DNA from: JAXLQL01 sp046331625
Lineage (GTDB): Bacteria; Acidobacteriota; Terriglobia; Bryobacterales; Bryobacteraceae
DNA length: 64,000 nucleotides
Direction of reading: 5' to 3'
Assembly: GCA_046331625.1 (NCBI GenBank)
Contig: JAXLQL010000009.1
Coordinates: 1 to 64,000 of the forward strand
The notes under the pieces: model-generated
What the model saw: the letters and a program-made list of their open reading frames with translations, nothing else
Told to the model about the DNA's origin: nothing
Database searches by the model: none
Translations under genes and position numbers: made by a program
In this document: one piece after another, positions 49,666 to 57,377 of the stretch
How positions within the stretch are numbered: position 1 is the first letter of the stretch
Layout: every line of letters begins with the position of its first letter

Positions 49666-49936
49666 TCTTCTCCGTGAAGTTGGGATGACGCCGAACCACG
49701 GAACAAGGAGCGCCCTTCGGGCGATCTTCGCGTTTGATGCCCAAGGCCTCCGCTCTGGAGCTTCACCAGAGAAATCTGGGCCGATCATGGGCCGCAAGAG
49801 GAACGCGTCAAGGGCGATTCCTCACACTGATGGCAGGGGAGATTATCGTGACCGATCCCGCCTTTGGCACCGGAGAGGATCGCGGCCCGTTACACGCGAG
49901 TTCTCGGTGGACAAGATGCTGGAGAGCAACAGTCCC
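49653..49936. other. 284-bp segment splitting Rpn copy 2
   Basis: Present in copy 2, absent from copy 1. Its last about 45 bases read REFSVDKMLESNSP, which is the natural join to SPGDLVLAALARD, so at least that end is Rpn-derived rather than foreign. The rest is not recognisable. GATCTTCTCCGTGAAGTT near 49666-49683 imperfectly repeats GATCTTTTCCGGTGAACTT at 49619-49637. Confidence 0.5.
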
Positions 49937-50386
49937 GGGGACTTGGTGCTGGCCGCGCTGGCGCGTGACGGAGAGAAGAGCCTGCGCCGGATCGTGAAGC
50001 GGATTTGCGATCTACCTCCTGACGAGCGGCAGCGAGCTCTGGCGCAAGTGGGGCTGCTGGTGGGCTTGCGTAGCTTCGGTGTTCAGTTCAAAATGGAGTT
50101 GAAGCGTATGGGTATGGCGTCAGCAATCGCAAAGAACGAATTCTTACGGCCGTATTTGGAGGAAGCCGAGGCGCGCGGGTGGAAAGGCGGCAAAGAGGAA
50201 GGCCGCGAAGAGGGCCGCGAAGAAGGCAAGGCGGACATCATTCGGCTTCAACTGGACTCGCGCTTCGGGCCACTCCCCAAGTGGGCCGATTCTCGAGTGC
50301 GAAAGGCTACACCGAGCCAGATCAGGCAGTGGGCGAGGAAGGTTGTGGTCGCTCCGGATCTGGAAAGCGTGATCGGCCGCCGATAA
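49685..50386 (+). pseudogene. Rpn-family/DUF4351 C-terminal fragment
   Basis: The frame is open for 233 codons, but family similarity begins only near 49895: REFSVDKMLESNSPGDLVLAALARDGEKSLRRIVKRICDLPPDERQRALAQVGLLVGLRS..., then KNEFLRPYLEEAEARGWKGGKEEGREEGREEG and the terminal KADIIRLQLDSRFGPLPKWADSRV..., PSQIRQWARKVVVAPDLESVIGRR. This is the helical DUF4351-type C-terminus of Rpn proteins, here better preserved than in copy 1. The GKEEGREEGREEGK run is the usual charged repeat. The nuclease half is missing, so as a gene it is a fragment, though it could be expressed from the ATG at 49916. Confidence 0.65.
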
Positions 50387-50441
50387 GCCTGGCATGGCGT
50401 CTCGACCTGGAAAGCGCCAGACCAATCCACCCGGCATCAGA

Positions 50442-50534
50442 GACAACGAGTTCCTAAAGCCCTACTTCGAAGAGGCCAGGCGGAAGGGCTATGAGCAAGG
50501 CTACACACAGTGCCTCGCTAAGATAATGGTTTGA
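50442..50534 (+). pseudogene. third Rpn C-terminal remnant
   Basis: Thirty codons ending in TGA read DNEFLKPYFEEARRKGYEQ..., the same piece as KNEFLRPYLEEAEARGWKG in the previous copy and KNEFLLYFEEARKQG in copy 1. It shows that at least three family members or fragments were once in tandem here. Confidence 0.65.
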
Positions 50535-50758
50535 GGTTTCCTTCACAACCGTGATCTCCCGACATGGGTAGACAGGCGCCGCGCCATTGGACCAACTCGT
50601 GCTTTGGACGAAAAGCGCCGCCACCGCCCCACACCTGAAATCCGTCTTCGACCCCCGATAGCTCCGCGCAAGAAAAAGGGCTTCTCACCGGAACCCGGCA
50701 GCATCGCCACCGGCTTCCCGCAAGAAGCCCCGAGTGAAGGAAGGAGAGAGACGAAAGA
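50535..50758. other. intergenic region with a terminator
   Basis: No gene with family similarity. It contains the terminator of the PilZ gene (50673-50730) and otherwise nothing I can name. Confidence 0.5.
50673..50730 (-). terminator. rho-independent terminator of the PilZ gene
   Basis: Reading leftward, GGGCTTCT (50730-50723) pairs with AGAAGCCC (50685-50678) around a loop that itself contains an inner GC-rich pairing, followed directly by TTTTTCTT. It lies about 28 bases past the stop of the PilZ gene. Confidence 0.7.
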
Positions 50759-51190
50759 TCAGTTCGCGGGTGCGGCCATCGCTGCGGCCTGCGTCCCCTG
50801 CGTGCGGAACTCGTAATGCTGAATCTCGATCGCTGCCTTGCCGGGCTCGAAGCGGACCACTCGTCCGCGAGCCACCAACTTCAGCGGGCAGTTGTTGTTC
50901 AGGTGCGCCGGCCAGCTCATCGATACTTCGAGCGTTCGTCCGGGCAGCAGTACATGCTCCGTTGTGAAAAGTATTCCGGTGCTGCTGATGTTCAGTGTTT
51001 TGCCGAGACCGGCCTCCTGGCTGCTCTTCTTGTTCAAAACGCGATAACGGATTTCGCGTTCGATCGGGAAGCGGCTCGATCCCCTACGCTCTGATGAACT
51101 CCGTGCTTCGTGCAACATGGCCTCCCAACTGGTCCTTTGTTTGCGCCGCGCCACCTGATGGCGGCTAGAGGAATCCCTCAGGCGCCGCAT
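50759..51190 (-). CDS. PilZ domain protein
   Basis: 143 residues from 51190; an internal ATG at 51118 gives 119. The PilZ cyclic-di-GMP motif is present as RxxxR (ERRGSSRFPI, Arg-Gly-Ser-Ser-Arg) and N/DxSxxG (LNISSTGILF). EPGKAAIEIQHYEFR is the last strand. It probably binds cyclic di-GMP and acts on a partner protein, as no other domain is attached. The start at 51190 is supported by a promoter placed for leaderless transcription. It has its own terminator and is monocistronic. The C-terminus is Ala-rich (GTQAAAMAAPAN). Confidence 0.88.
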   Translation of the reverse strand: MRRLRDSSSRHQVARRKQRTSWEAMLHEARSSSERRGSSRFPIEREIRYRVLNKKSSQEAGLGKTLNISSTGILFTTEHVLLPGRTLEVSMSWPAHLNNNCPLKLVARGRVVRFEPGKAAIEIQHYEFRTQGTQAAAMAAPAN

Positions 51191-51197
51191 TTAATCT

Positions 51198-51226
51198 GTT
51201 GTCTCACTGTTCGCGTTGTGCGTCAA
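51198..51226 (-). promoter_or_regulatory. promoter of the PilZ gene
   Basis: On the minus strand, TTGACG (51226-51221), a 17-bp spacer and GACAAC (51203-51198), ending 7 nt before the ATG. The -35 is 5/6; the -10 is weak (3/6) but the spacing is ideal. Confidence 0.5.
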
Positions 51227-51368
51227 CTGTAAGATCTGTCCTAGTGTGCTTTTTCTGACATGTTGCAACAATAGGACGAAGATGGGGAATTCCCCTGGTA
51301 CGCCAATCCGGATATGGTAGTACGGCTCCGCTGGGACCCGCCAACCCGGGAGCAGTGTCCAGGTGTTG

Positions 51369-51374
51369 TATCAT
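51369..51374 (+). promoter_or_regulatory. -10 element TATCAT, 7 nt before the RidA start
   Basis: TATCAT (5/6) precedes the ATG at 51382 by 7 nt with no Shine-Dalgarno, so the mRNA would begin at or next to the start codon. Confidence 0.45.
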
Positions 51375-51381
51375 TCCCGAT

Positions 51382-51819
51382 ATGCGCACGATCCTTCTCG
51401 GCACGATTCTCGCCGCTCTGATTGCAACCGGATTGGCAACCGCCGCCGGCAAAAAGCTGATCCATCCGAAAGAGTTCGCCAAGGGGCGTCCTTTCAGTCC
51501 AGGACTCCTCATCGACGGTACCCTGTACGTGGCGGGCCAGACTGGCCAGGACCTCAAGTCCGGCAACATCCCTGATGACTTCGAAGCCGAAACCAAGCAG
51601 ACGCTCGACAACATCGGCCTCATTCTCAAAGAAGCGGGAATGTCGTTTGCGGACGTGGTTTCGGTCAACGTGTACCTCACTGACATGGATTTGTTCCAGA
51701 CCATGAACAAGGTATACGTACCGTATTTCCCCGATCCGAAGCCCGTGCGGACCACCGTGGGCGTGGCGAAGCTGGTGGGCAAGGCGCGCATCGAGATCAC
51801 GGTGACGGCCCGGAAGTAG
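51382..51819 (+). CDS. exported RidA-family protein
   Basis: 145 residues from the ATG at 51382. A signal peptide (MRTILLGTILAALIATGLATAAG) precedes a full RidA/YjgF domain: GRPFSPGLLIDGTLYVAGQTGQD, ETKQTLDNIGLILKEAGMSFADVVSVNVYLTDM and PVRTTVGVAKLVGKARIEITVTA. The Arg that stabilises imine/enamine substrates (PVRTTV) and the late Glu (ARIEI) are both there. RidA normally deaminates reactive 2-aminoacrylate in the cytoplasm; a signal peptide implies periplasmic duty of another kind. Adjacent to the CPBP protease gene (1 base between). Confidence 0.92.
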   Translation: MRTILLGTILAALIATGLATAAGKKLIHPKEFAKGRPFSPGLLIDGTLYVAGQTGQDLKSGNIPDDFEAETKQTLDNIGLILKEAGMSFADVVSVNVYLTDMDLFQTMNKVYVPYFPDPKPVRTTVGVAKLVGKARIEITVTARK

Positions 51820-51820
51820 C

Positions 51821-52756
51821 ATGGGCAATCTCCGCGTTGCGATCGCCGCGATTTGGTTGATCGGCGCGATCGCCGCGGTGTTCTACGCCCGGGCGCAGCA
51901 GATTCCGGCATGGGTGGCGGTCCCCGTGGGGATCGCCTTCCTGATCGAGATCTCGCTCTACGCCACGTTGGGGCGCGCAGTGCTTCGCAAGCCGTGGCAG
52001 TTTCTGCTCGCGGCTCTTGCGCCGTACCTTGTCTACAGCCTCGCCACGGGAGTCTTCGCGTCGAAACATTTCCTGCTGCTGCTGGTTTTGTGCTCGGTGC
52101 TCTCGTGGTGGCTCGCGCTCATTCCCTCCCTCGATCTCGTCTTCATGGCTGTGGTTGCGGCCGTGCAAATCACCGTCCTTTATCGGGATCTCTATCCGCC
52201 GCCTTGGCCCGATCTCAAGGTTCACGTGCTCGGTCACCTGATGCTGTTTCGCACGGCGATGGGAACGATGCTCGAGTTTCGCGGGGATGGTTGCGGTTTC
52301 GGATTTTTCCCCGGGCGCGAGCACTGGAAGACCGGGCTCCGCTACTTCGCGTACCTTGCTCCCGCCGCGCTCGCGGTGAACTGGGCGGTGGGATTCGCGC
52401 AGCCTCGGCTGGTTTCCGGTTTCTGGTGGAAGGCTCCAGGCACCTTCGTGGGGATCCTCTGGGTGGTGGCGCTGGGCGAGGAGTTCCTCTTTCGCGGAAC
52501 GCTGTTACCCCGGCTCGCCCAGCGCATTGGAACCACTTGGGCGCTGATCGCTTCCAGCATCGCCTTCGGGTCAGTGCATTTGTGGGCGAGCGCGTTTCCG
52601 AATTGGAGGTTCGCGGTAGTAGCGGCCGTCGCCGGGATGTTCTATGGATGGGCCTATCTGGCCACCGGCAGCATTCGCTCGGCCATGGTCACGCATGCGC
52701 TCACGGTAACCATGTGGCGCACGTTTTTCGCCATCAAAGCAGGGTCCGCTCTGTGA
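51821..52756 (+). CDS. CPBP family intramembrane metalloprotease
   Basis: 311 residues with about eight membrane segments. The CPBP (Abi, Rce1-like) motifs are clear: EExxxR in ALGEEFLFRGTLLPRL, FxxxH in AFGSVHLWASAF and a late His in SAMVTHALTVTMW. The family cleaves within membranes: Rce1 trims prenylated proteins and bacterial members serve in immunity or maturation of peptides. The target is unknown. Begins one base after the RidA stop, so it is co-transcribed with it. Confidence 0.92.
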   Translation: MGNLRVAIAAIWLIGAIAAVFYARAQQIPAWVAVPVGIAFLIEISLYATLGRAVLRKPWQFLLAALAPYLVYSLATGVFASKHFLLLLVLCSVLSWWLALIPSLDLVFMAVVAAVQITVLYRDLYPPPWPDLKVHVLGHLMLFRTAMGTMLEFRGDGCGFGFFPGREHWKTGLRYFAYLAPAALAVNWAVGFAQPRLVSGFWWKAPGTFVGILWVVALGEEFLFRGTLLPRLAQRIGTTWALIASSIAFGSVHLWASAFPNWRFAVVAAVAGMFYGWAYLATGSIRSAMVTHALTVTMWRTFFAIKAGSAL

Positions 52757-52762
52757 TATGCT
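52754..52762 (+). promoter_or_regulatory. extended -10 TGA-TATGCT before the PSD1 gene
   Basis: TGn plus TATGCT (4/6), overlapping the stop region of the CPBP gene and ending 9 nt before the ATG at 52772. No Shine-Dalgarno. Confidence 0.4.
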
Positions 52763-52771
52763 GCGAATCGA

Positions 52772-55135
52772 ATGCGTGGCTCCATCTTCGTGCCGTTCCT
52801 CGTGTGCGCGGCCTTGGCGGCCGATAACGAAGCGGTCTTTCGCGACAAGCTCGCTCCGCTGCTGAAGGCGAACTGCGCTTCGTGTCACTCGGGTACTTCG
52901 CCTGCCAGCGGGCTTTCGGTCGAGTCCCTGCAAGGGCTCGTCACGGGCGGAAAGCATGGATCCGCGATCACGCCTGGCAACTCCACCACCAGCGCACTCG
53001 TCGAGTACGTGCGTGGCGAGAAGAGTCCGAAAATGCCGCTCGGCGGATCGGTGAGTCCGGACTTCGTCAGCGCGCTCACTCGCGCTATCAATGACATGAC
53101 TCCGGTGGCCGCGCGCGTACGCGATGCGCACGCCGAGTGGTTGTTCCGGGCTCCGAAGAAGGCCGCCGCCCCGGCGCCGGGACATCCGATCGACGCGTTC
53201 TTATCCGCCAAGCTCAGCGAGAAAGGAATGAAGCCCGCGGCTCCGGCCTCCAAGCGCGCCCTGCTGCGGCGAGTCTACTTCGATCTCGTAGGCGTGCCGC
53301 CCTCGCTCGACGAGGCCGAGACATTTCTCAACGATTCTGCTCCGGACGCCTATGAGAAGCTGATCGATCGCCTGCTCGCCGACACGCGCTACGGCGAACG
53401 CTGGGGCCGCCATTGGCTCGACCTCGTACGCTTCGCCGAATCCGACGGCTTCGCCATCGACGGCGAGCGGCCCACCGCGTGGCGCTATCGCGACTACGTC
53501 ATCCGTGCCTTCAACAAAGACAAGCCCTATGATCTGTTCGTGTCGGAGCAACTCGCCGGCGACGAGCTGAACGACAAGCGGTCCAAGGACCAAGATCGGT
53601 CCGAACGGCTGGTGGCCCTCGGGTTCCTGCGCATGGGGCCCTGGGAAGCCGACGCGAACTTCAAAACACAGCTCCGCCTCGATGTTTTAAACGAAATGAC
53701 GGCAACTACGTCATCGCTGTTTCTGGGCTTGACTGCCGGATGCGCCCGCTGCCACGACCACAAGTACGACCCCATCCCCACTCGCGACTTCTACCGCATG
53801 CAAGCGTTCTTCGCCGCGACCAAAGTAGAAGACCGGCCAGCCGCGTGGACCAAAGTCGAGGATCCCAGTCACGACAAGCGCGCATTATTGCGCAAGCTGG
53901 AAGACGACGCCGACGCGGCCGCCGAAGCGTTCCAGGCCGTCGAAGCGAGGATGAAGAAGCTCTACGCAGAACGTAAGAAGGTCGCCGAAGAAAAAGCAGG
54001 CGACTTCGCCAAAGCGTTTCGCGACGCCCGCGACGAGACCTTCACCGCGGACGAAAAGAAAGAATACGCCGAGGCGCGCGACCGCGCACGCAAGCTTGGC
54101 GAACTGCCCGCGCGCCACCGCCCGATGGCGTATGCGGTGGCAGACGTGGTCCCACCGCAGGTTCCCTCGGTCGCCGACACGTACGTGCTGGCCGGCGGCG
54201 AGCTCAACAACAAGGGCGAGAAAGTGGAACCCGGATTCCTCTCGTGCGTCACGGGCAACAGCGACTCTGCGAAGATCCCGTTCGCTGGCGGGAGCTCGGG
54301 AAGACGCACGGCTCTCGCGCAGTGGATCGCCAGCCGCGATAACCCGCTCACCGCGCGCGTGATGGTGAATCGCATTTGGCAGCATCATTTCGGGCAAGGC
54401 TTGGTCCGCACGCCGAGCGACTTCGGACGCAATGGCGATCGCCCCACGCACCCCGAACTCCTCGACTGGCTCGCCGCCGACTTCGTCGAGAACGGCTGGA
54501 GCATCAAAGCCATGCACAAGCGCATGATGACGTCGGCCGTGTACCGGCAATCGAGCGAGCACACGGATGCGGCGAAGTACACCGAAACGGACCCCGAAAA
54601 TCGCCTGCTATGGCGCGCGAATTGGCAGCGCCTCGAGTCAGAAGTGATCCGCGATTCGATGCTCGCCGTCAGCGGCCAGTTGCGGCGCTTCGATGGCGGC
54701 CCCGGAATCTTCTTCGACATCCCCACCGACATGGCCGAAGGTTTCGAATTCTTCAAGTGGTTCCCTTCCGCCAAGGAAGAGCAACGCGTGCGCAGCATTT
54801 ATTCTTTCCAACGCCGCAGCGTCACCATGCCGATGATGGAAGTCTTTGACGTGGCCAACATGAGCGAGTCCTGCGCGCGCCGCAACACCACCACCGTCGC
54901 TCCGCAGGCGTTCACGCTGATGAATGGCGACTTCACGGCGCAATCGGCGAAGGCGTTCGCGGCGCGGGTGCGCTCGGCCGCGGGTGACGATCGCGACAAG
55001 CAAGTGGACCGCGCCTTCCGCCTCGCCCTCGCGCGGCCTCCTTCGGCTTCCGAGGCGGCCAAAGCCCGCAACGCCAGCCTGGAACAATTGGCGGTGGTTT
55101 TGTTCAATCTCAACGAGTTCCTCTATCTGGAGTAA
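52772..55135 (+). CDS. PSD1 / DUF1549-DUF1553 protein with cytochrome c motif
   Basis: 787 residues with a signal peptide (MRGSIFVPFLVCAALAAD). The N-terminal domain carries a c-type heme site CASCH (LLKANCASCHSGTSPASGL). DUF1549 follows (about 125-330: PIDAFLSAKLSEKGMKPA, LLRRVYFDLVGVPPSLDEAE, YGERWGRHWLDLVRFAESDGF). Then a coiled, charged linker, and DUF1553 (about 500-760: RTALAQWIASRDNPLTARVMVNRIWQHHFGQGLVRTPSDFGRNG, ..TVAPQAFTLMNGDF). A second CxxCH (CARCHDH) lies in the DUF1549 part. These proteins are always next to DUF1501, as here, and are thought to be periplasmic; function not established. Confidence 0.94.
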   Translation: MRGSIFVPFLVCAALAADNEAVFRDKLAPLLKANCASCHSGTSPASGLSVESLQGLVTGGKHGSAITPGNSTTSALVEYVRGEKSPKMPLGGSVSPDFVSALTRAINDMTPVAARVRDAHAEWLFRAPKKAAAPAPGHPIDAFLSAKLSEKGMKPAAPASKRALLRRVYFDLVGVPPSLDEAETFLNDSAPDAYEKLIDRLLADTRYGERWGRHWLDLVRFAESDGFAIDGERPTAWRYRDYVIRAFNKDKPYDLFVSEQLAGDELNDKRSKDQDRSERLVALGFLRMGPWEADANFKTQLRLDVLNEMTATTSSLFLGLTAGCARCHDHKYDPIPTRDFYRMQAFFAATKVEDRPAAWTKVEDPSHDKRALLRKLEDDADAAAEAFQAVEARMKKLYAERKKVAEEKAGDFAKAFRDARDETFTADEKKEYAEARDRARKLGELPARHRPMAYAVADVVPPQVPSVADTYVLAGGELNNKGEKVEPGFLSCVTGNSDSAKIPFAGGSSGRRTALAQWIASRDNPLTARVMVNRIWQHHFGQGLVRTPSDFGRNGDRPTHPELLDWLAADFVENGWSIKAMHKRMMTSAVYRQSSEHTDAAKYTETDPENRLLWRANWQRLESEVIRDSMLAVSGQLRRFDGGPGIFFDIPTDMAEGFEFFKWFPSAKEEQRVRSIYSFQRRSVTMPMMEVFDVANMSESCARRNTTTVAPQAFTLMNGDFTAQSAKAFAARVRSAAGDDRDKQVDRAFRLALARPPSASEAAKARNASLEQLAVVLFNLNEFLYLE

Positions 55136-55139
55136 ACGC

Positions 55140-56543
55140 ATGAACGATCTGGCCCGGCGGCGATTCCTCTACCAGAGCCTCGTGGGAGGCGGCAGCGTCG
55201 CGCTCATGGACATGCTGCAACAAAGCCTCGGCGCTGCCACGGCGGCGCGCGGTCCGCACCATGCGGCCAAGGCGAAGTCGTGCATCTTCCTTTCGATGCT
55301 CGGCGGCGTCAGCCACATGGACACGTTCGATCCCAAGCCCGCGCTCACCAAGCATCACAAGACGGTGATGGATTGGAGCAAGGAGAAGGCCACCGATCAG
55401 GCGAATCTGTTCGCCAAGCCGCGCTGGATCGTGGGCAGTCCGTTCCAGTTCGCGAAGTACGGCCAGAGCGGGCGCGACGTTTCCGAGCTCTATCCGAACG
55501 TGGCCAAGCACGTGGACAAGATGGCGTTCGTGCGGTCGATCCAAACCGAGAACGGCAATCATCCGGCCGCGGTGTTTCTAATGAACACGGGCGTCGTGAT
55601 GCCGGGCAAGCCGTCAATGGGCGCATGGGTCGCCTACGGACTCGGCTCGGAGAATCGCAATCTGCCCGGCTTCGTGGTGCTGCCCGATTTCCGCGCGCTG
55701 CCCTTCAGCGGATCGCAACAGTGGGGCAGCGGCTTTCTTCCGGCCAGCCACCAGGGGACCATGCTCCGCTGGAAAGGCGAGCCGATCCTGAACCTGCGTC
55801 CCGCCGAAGGCGTCACCGCGGACGACCAGCGCGGGCAAGTGGAACTGCTGCGCGCGTTCAATCAGGAGTACCTCGAGAAGCACTTCACCAATCCCGATCT
55901 GCAAGGGCGCATCGACGCCTATGAGCTCGCGTTCCGCATGCAAGCCGAAGCGCCGGGCGTGCTCGATCTCGGGCAGGAGCCCAAGGCGACGCTCGACATG
56001 TACGGCATTGACGATCCAGCAACCGAGTCATTCGGGCGGCGCTGCCTGATGGCGCGCCGGCTGGTGGAGAAGGGCGTCCGATTCGTGCAGCTCTACACGC
56101 CGAGCCAGAGTTGGGACAGCCACACCGAGATCGAACCGCGGCACCGCAAGAACGCGCTCGAAACCGACAAGCCGATCGCGGCTCTGCTCGGCGACCTCGA
56201 CCGCCGCGGGCTGCTCGACTCGACCCTGGTGCTCTGGATGGGCGAGTTCGGACGCACGCCCGATTGCCCGTCGGACCTGTTCGACAAAGCCGGTCGCGAT
56301 CACAACACGCGCGCGATGACGATCTGGTTCGCAGGCGGCGGCGTCAAGCCCGGCACTTGCATCGGCGACACGGATGATCTCGGTTTCAAGGCCGTGAACA
56401 ACATCTATCGCATGCGTGACGTGCACGCCACCGTGCTGCATTTGATGGGGCTCAACGACATGCGCCTCACCTACTATCACGCCGGCCGCAACCAGCGCCT
56501 CACCGACACGGGCGGACGCGCGATCCAAGAGGTAATTGCGTGA
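55140..56543 (+). CDS. DUF1501 domain-containing protein
   Basis: 467 residues; the ATG is 4 bases after the PSD1 stop, and the open frame before it is a shadow. Tat-type leader RRRFLYQSLVGGGSVALMDML. Core motifs: KSCIFLSMLGGVSHMDTFDPKP, VRSIQTENGNHPAAVFLMNTG, FGRRCLMARRLVEKGVRFVQLY, TLVLWMGEFGRTPDCPSD..., GRDHNTRAMTIWFAGGGVKPG and LNDMRLTYYHAGRNQRLTDTGG. It has the full family length, in contrast to the mini copy at 8419-9087. The fold is sulfatase-like; with PSD1 it forms a conserved two-gene unit of unknown task. GTGA overlap with the next gene. Confidence 0.95.
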   Translation: MNDLARRRFLYQSLVGGGSVALMDMLQQSLGAATAARGPHHAAKAKSCIFLSMLGGVSHMDTFDPKPALTKHHKTVMDWSKEKATDQANLFAKPRWIVGSPFQFAKYGQSGRDVSELYPNVAKHVDKMAFVRSIQTENGNHPAAVFLMNTGVVMPGKPSMGAWVAYGLGSENRNLPGFVVLPDFRALPFSGSQQWGSGFLPASHQGTMLRWKGEPILNLRPAEGVTADDQRGQVELLRAFNQEYLEKHFTNPDLQGRIDAYELAFRMQAEAPGVLDLGQEPKATLDMYGIDDPATESFGRRCLMARRLVEKGVRFVQLYTPSQSWDSHTEIEPRHRKNALETDKPIAALLGDLDRRGLLDSTLVLWMGEFGRTPDCPSDLFDKAGRDHNTRAMTIWFAGGGVKPGTCIGDTDDLGFKAVNNIYRMRDVHATVLHLMGLNDMRLTYYHAGRNQRLTDTGGRAIQEVIA

Positions 56544-56905
56544 CGGTGACGATCACGGTCGGCGGGACCGCGGTCGAGTGCGAGTTCGACGATACCGAGA
56601 CCGCGCGCAAGGTCATCGCGGCGCTGCCGTTCCAAGGGTCGGGGAGTTACTGGGGCGGGGAATTCTACTTTTCGATTCCGGTGAAGGCGAAAGCCGACGC
56701 GACCGCGCGCGAGGTTGTGGATCCCGGGACGGTCGCGTTCTGGGTGAGCGGGTCGTGCCTGTGCCTGTTCTGGGGCGCGACGCCGGTGAGCGAGAAGGGC
56801 GAGTGCCGCGCAGCGAGCGAGGTGAACGTGGTGGGGCGGGTGCGGAATCCGGAGGTGTTGCCGAAGTTGAAAGGGAGCACTGTCCGGGTGGAAATGGGCG
56901 AGTAG
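56540..56905 (+). CDS. cyclophilin-like fold protein (TM1367/DUF369 type)
   Basis: 121 residues from a GTG overlapping the DUF1501 stop. The small barrel is recognisable from VTITVGGTAVECEFDDTETARKVIAALPFQGSGSYWGGEFYFSIPV, then VVDPGTVAFWVSGSCLCLFWGATPVS, the hallmark of the cyclophilin-like family typified by TM1367. The family has the cyclophilin fold but lacks a demonstrated isomerase activity. Coupled to DUF1501, so it may belong to that unit. Confidence 0.85.
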   Translation: MTVTITVGGTAVECEFDDTETARKVIAALPFQGSGSYWGGEFYFSIPVKAKADATAREVVDPGTVAFWVSGSCLCLFWGATPVSEKGECRAASEVNVVGRVRNPEVLPKLKGSTVRVEMGE

Positions 56906-57004
56906 ACCGATCTTCCCAACTGGAGTGCAGGCCGAAGGGCTTCGAAGCGGAATCGCGTGATCCGGCCGAAGCAGAGTGCCCCGAGCCAGCCGGCAGCCCT
57001 CCCC

Positions 57005-57033
57005 TTGTTATTGTGTCAATCTTCATATAGACT
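57005..57033 (+). promoter_or_regulatory. promoter of the PadR-ADOP operon
   Basis: TTGTTA (57005-57010), a 17-bp spacer and TAGACT (57028-57033), ending 8 nt before the ATG at 57042. TATAGA two bases upstream is an alternative -10. No Shine-Dalgarno. Confidence 0.5.
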
Positions 57034-57041
57034 GTCTTCAT

Positions 57042-57377
57042 ATGGACCATCTCCAGGGAACACTCGAGATGCTGGTTCTGCGAACCCTGATTCTCTCGCC
57101 CCTGCACGGCTACGCTATCGCCAAAGCCATTCGGATCAACTCCAATGACGTGCTGGAGATCGAGTTCGGCTCCCTATACCCCGCTTTGAAGCGGCTGGAG
57201 GCAAAAGGGTGGGTCTCGGCGAAGTGGGAAGTCTCCGACAGCAATCGCAAGGCGAAATGCTACCGGCTCACCGCGTCCGGACGGAAACAGCTTCAGCGAT
57301 CACATTCGAAATGGGAGGAGTTCGTTTCAGCGGTGGCGCACATCATGGGGCCGGTTGCCGAGGGAGGGGATAGATGA
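57042..57377 (+). CDS. PadR family transcriptional regulator
   Basis: 111 residues beginning MDHLQGTLEMLVLRTLILSPLHGYAIAKAI, the standard PadR opening, then the winged-helix GSLYPALKRLEAKGWVSAKWEVSDSNRKAKCYRLTASGRKQL and a short helical tail. A longer frame upstream lacks family similarity. It is coupled by a 4-nt overlap to the large permease, the usual PadR-ADOP arrangement in Acidobacteria. It probably represses this operon and is released by an unknown ligand. Confidence 0.95.
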   Translation: MDHLQGTLEMLVLRTLILSPLHGYAIAKAIRINSNDVLEIEFGSLYPALKRLEAKGWVSAKWEVSDSNRKAKCYRLTASGRKQLQRSHSKWEEFVSAVAHIMGPVAEGGDR

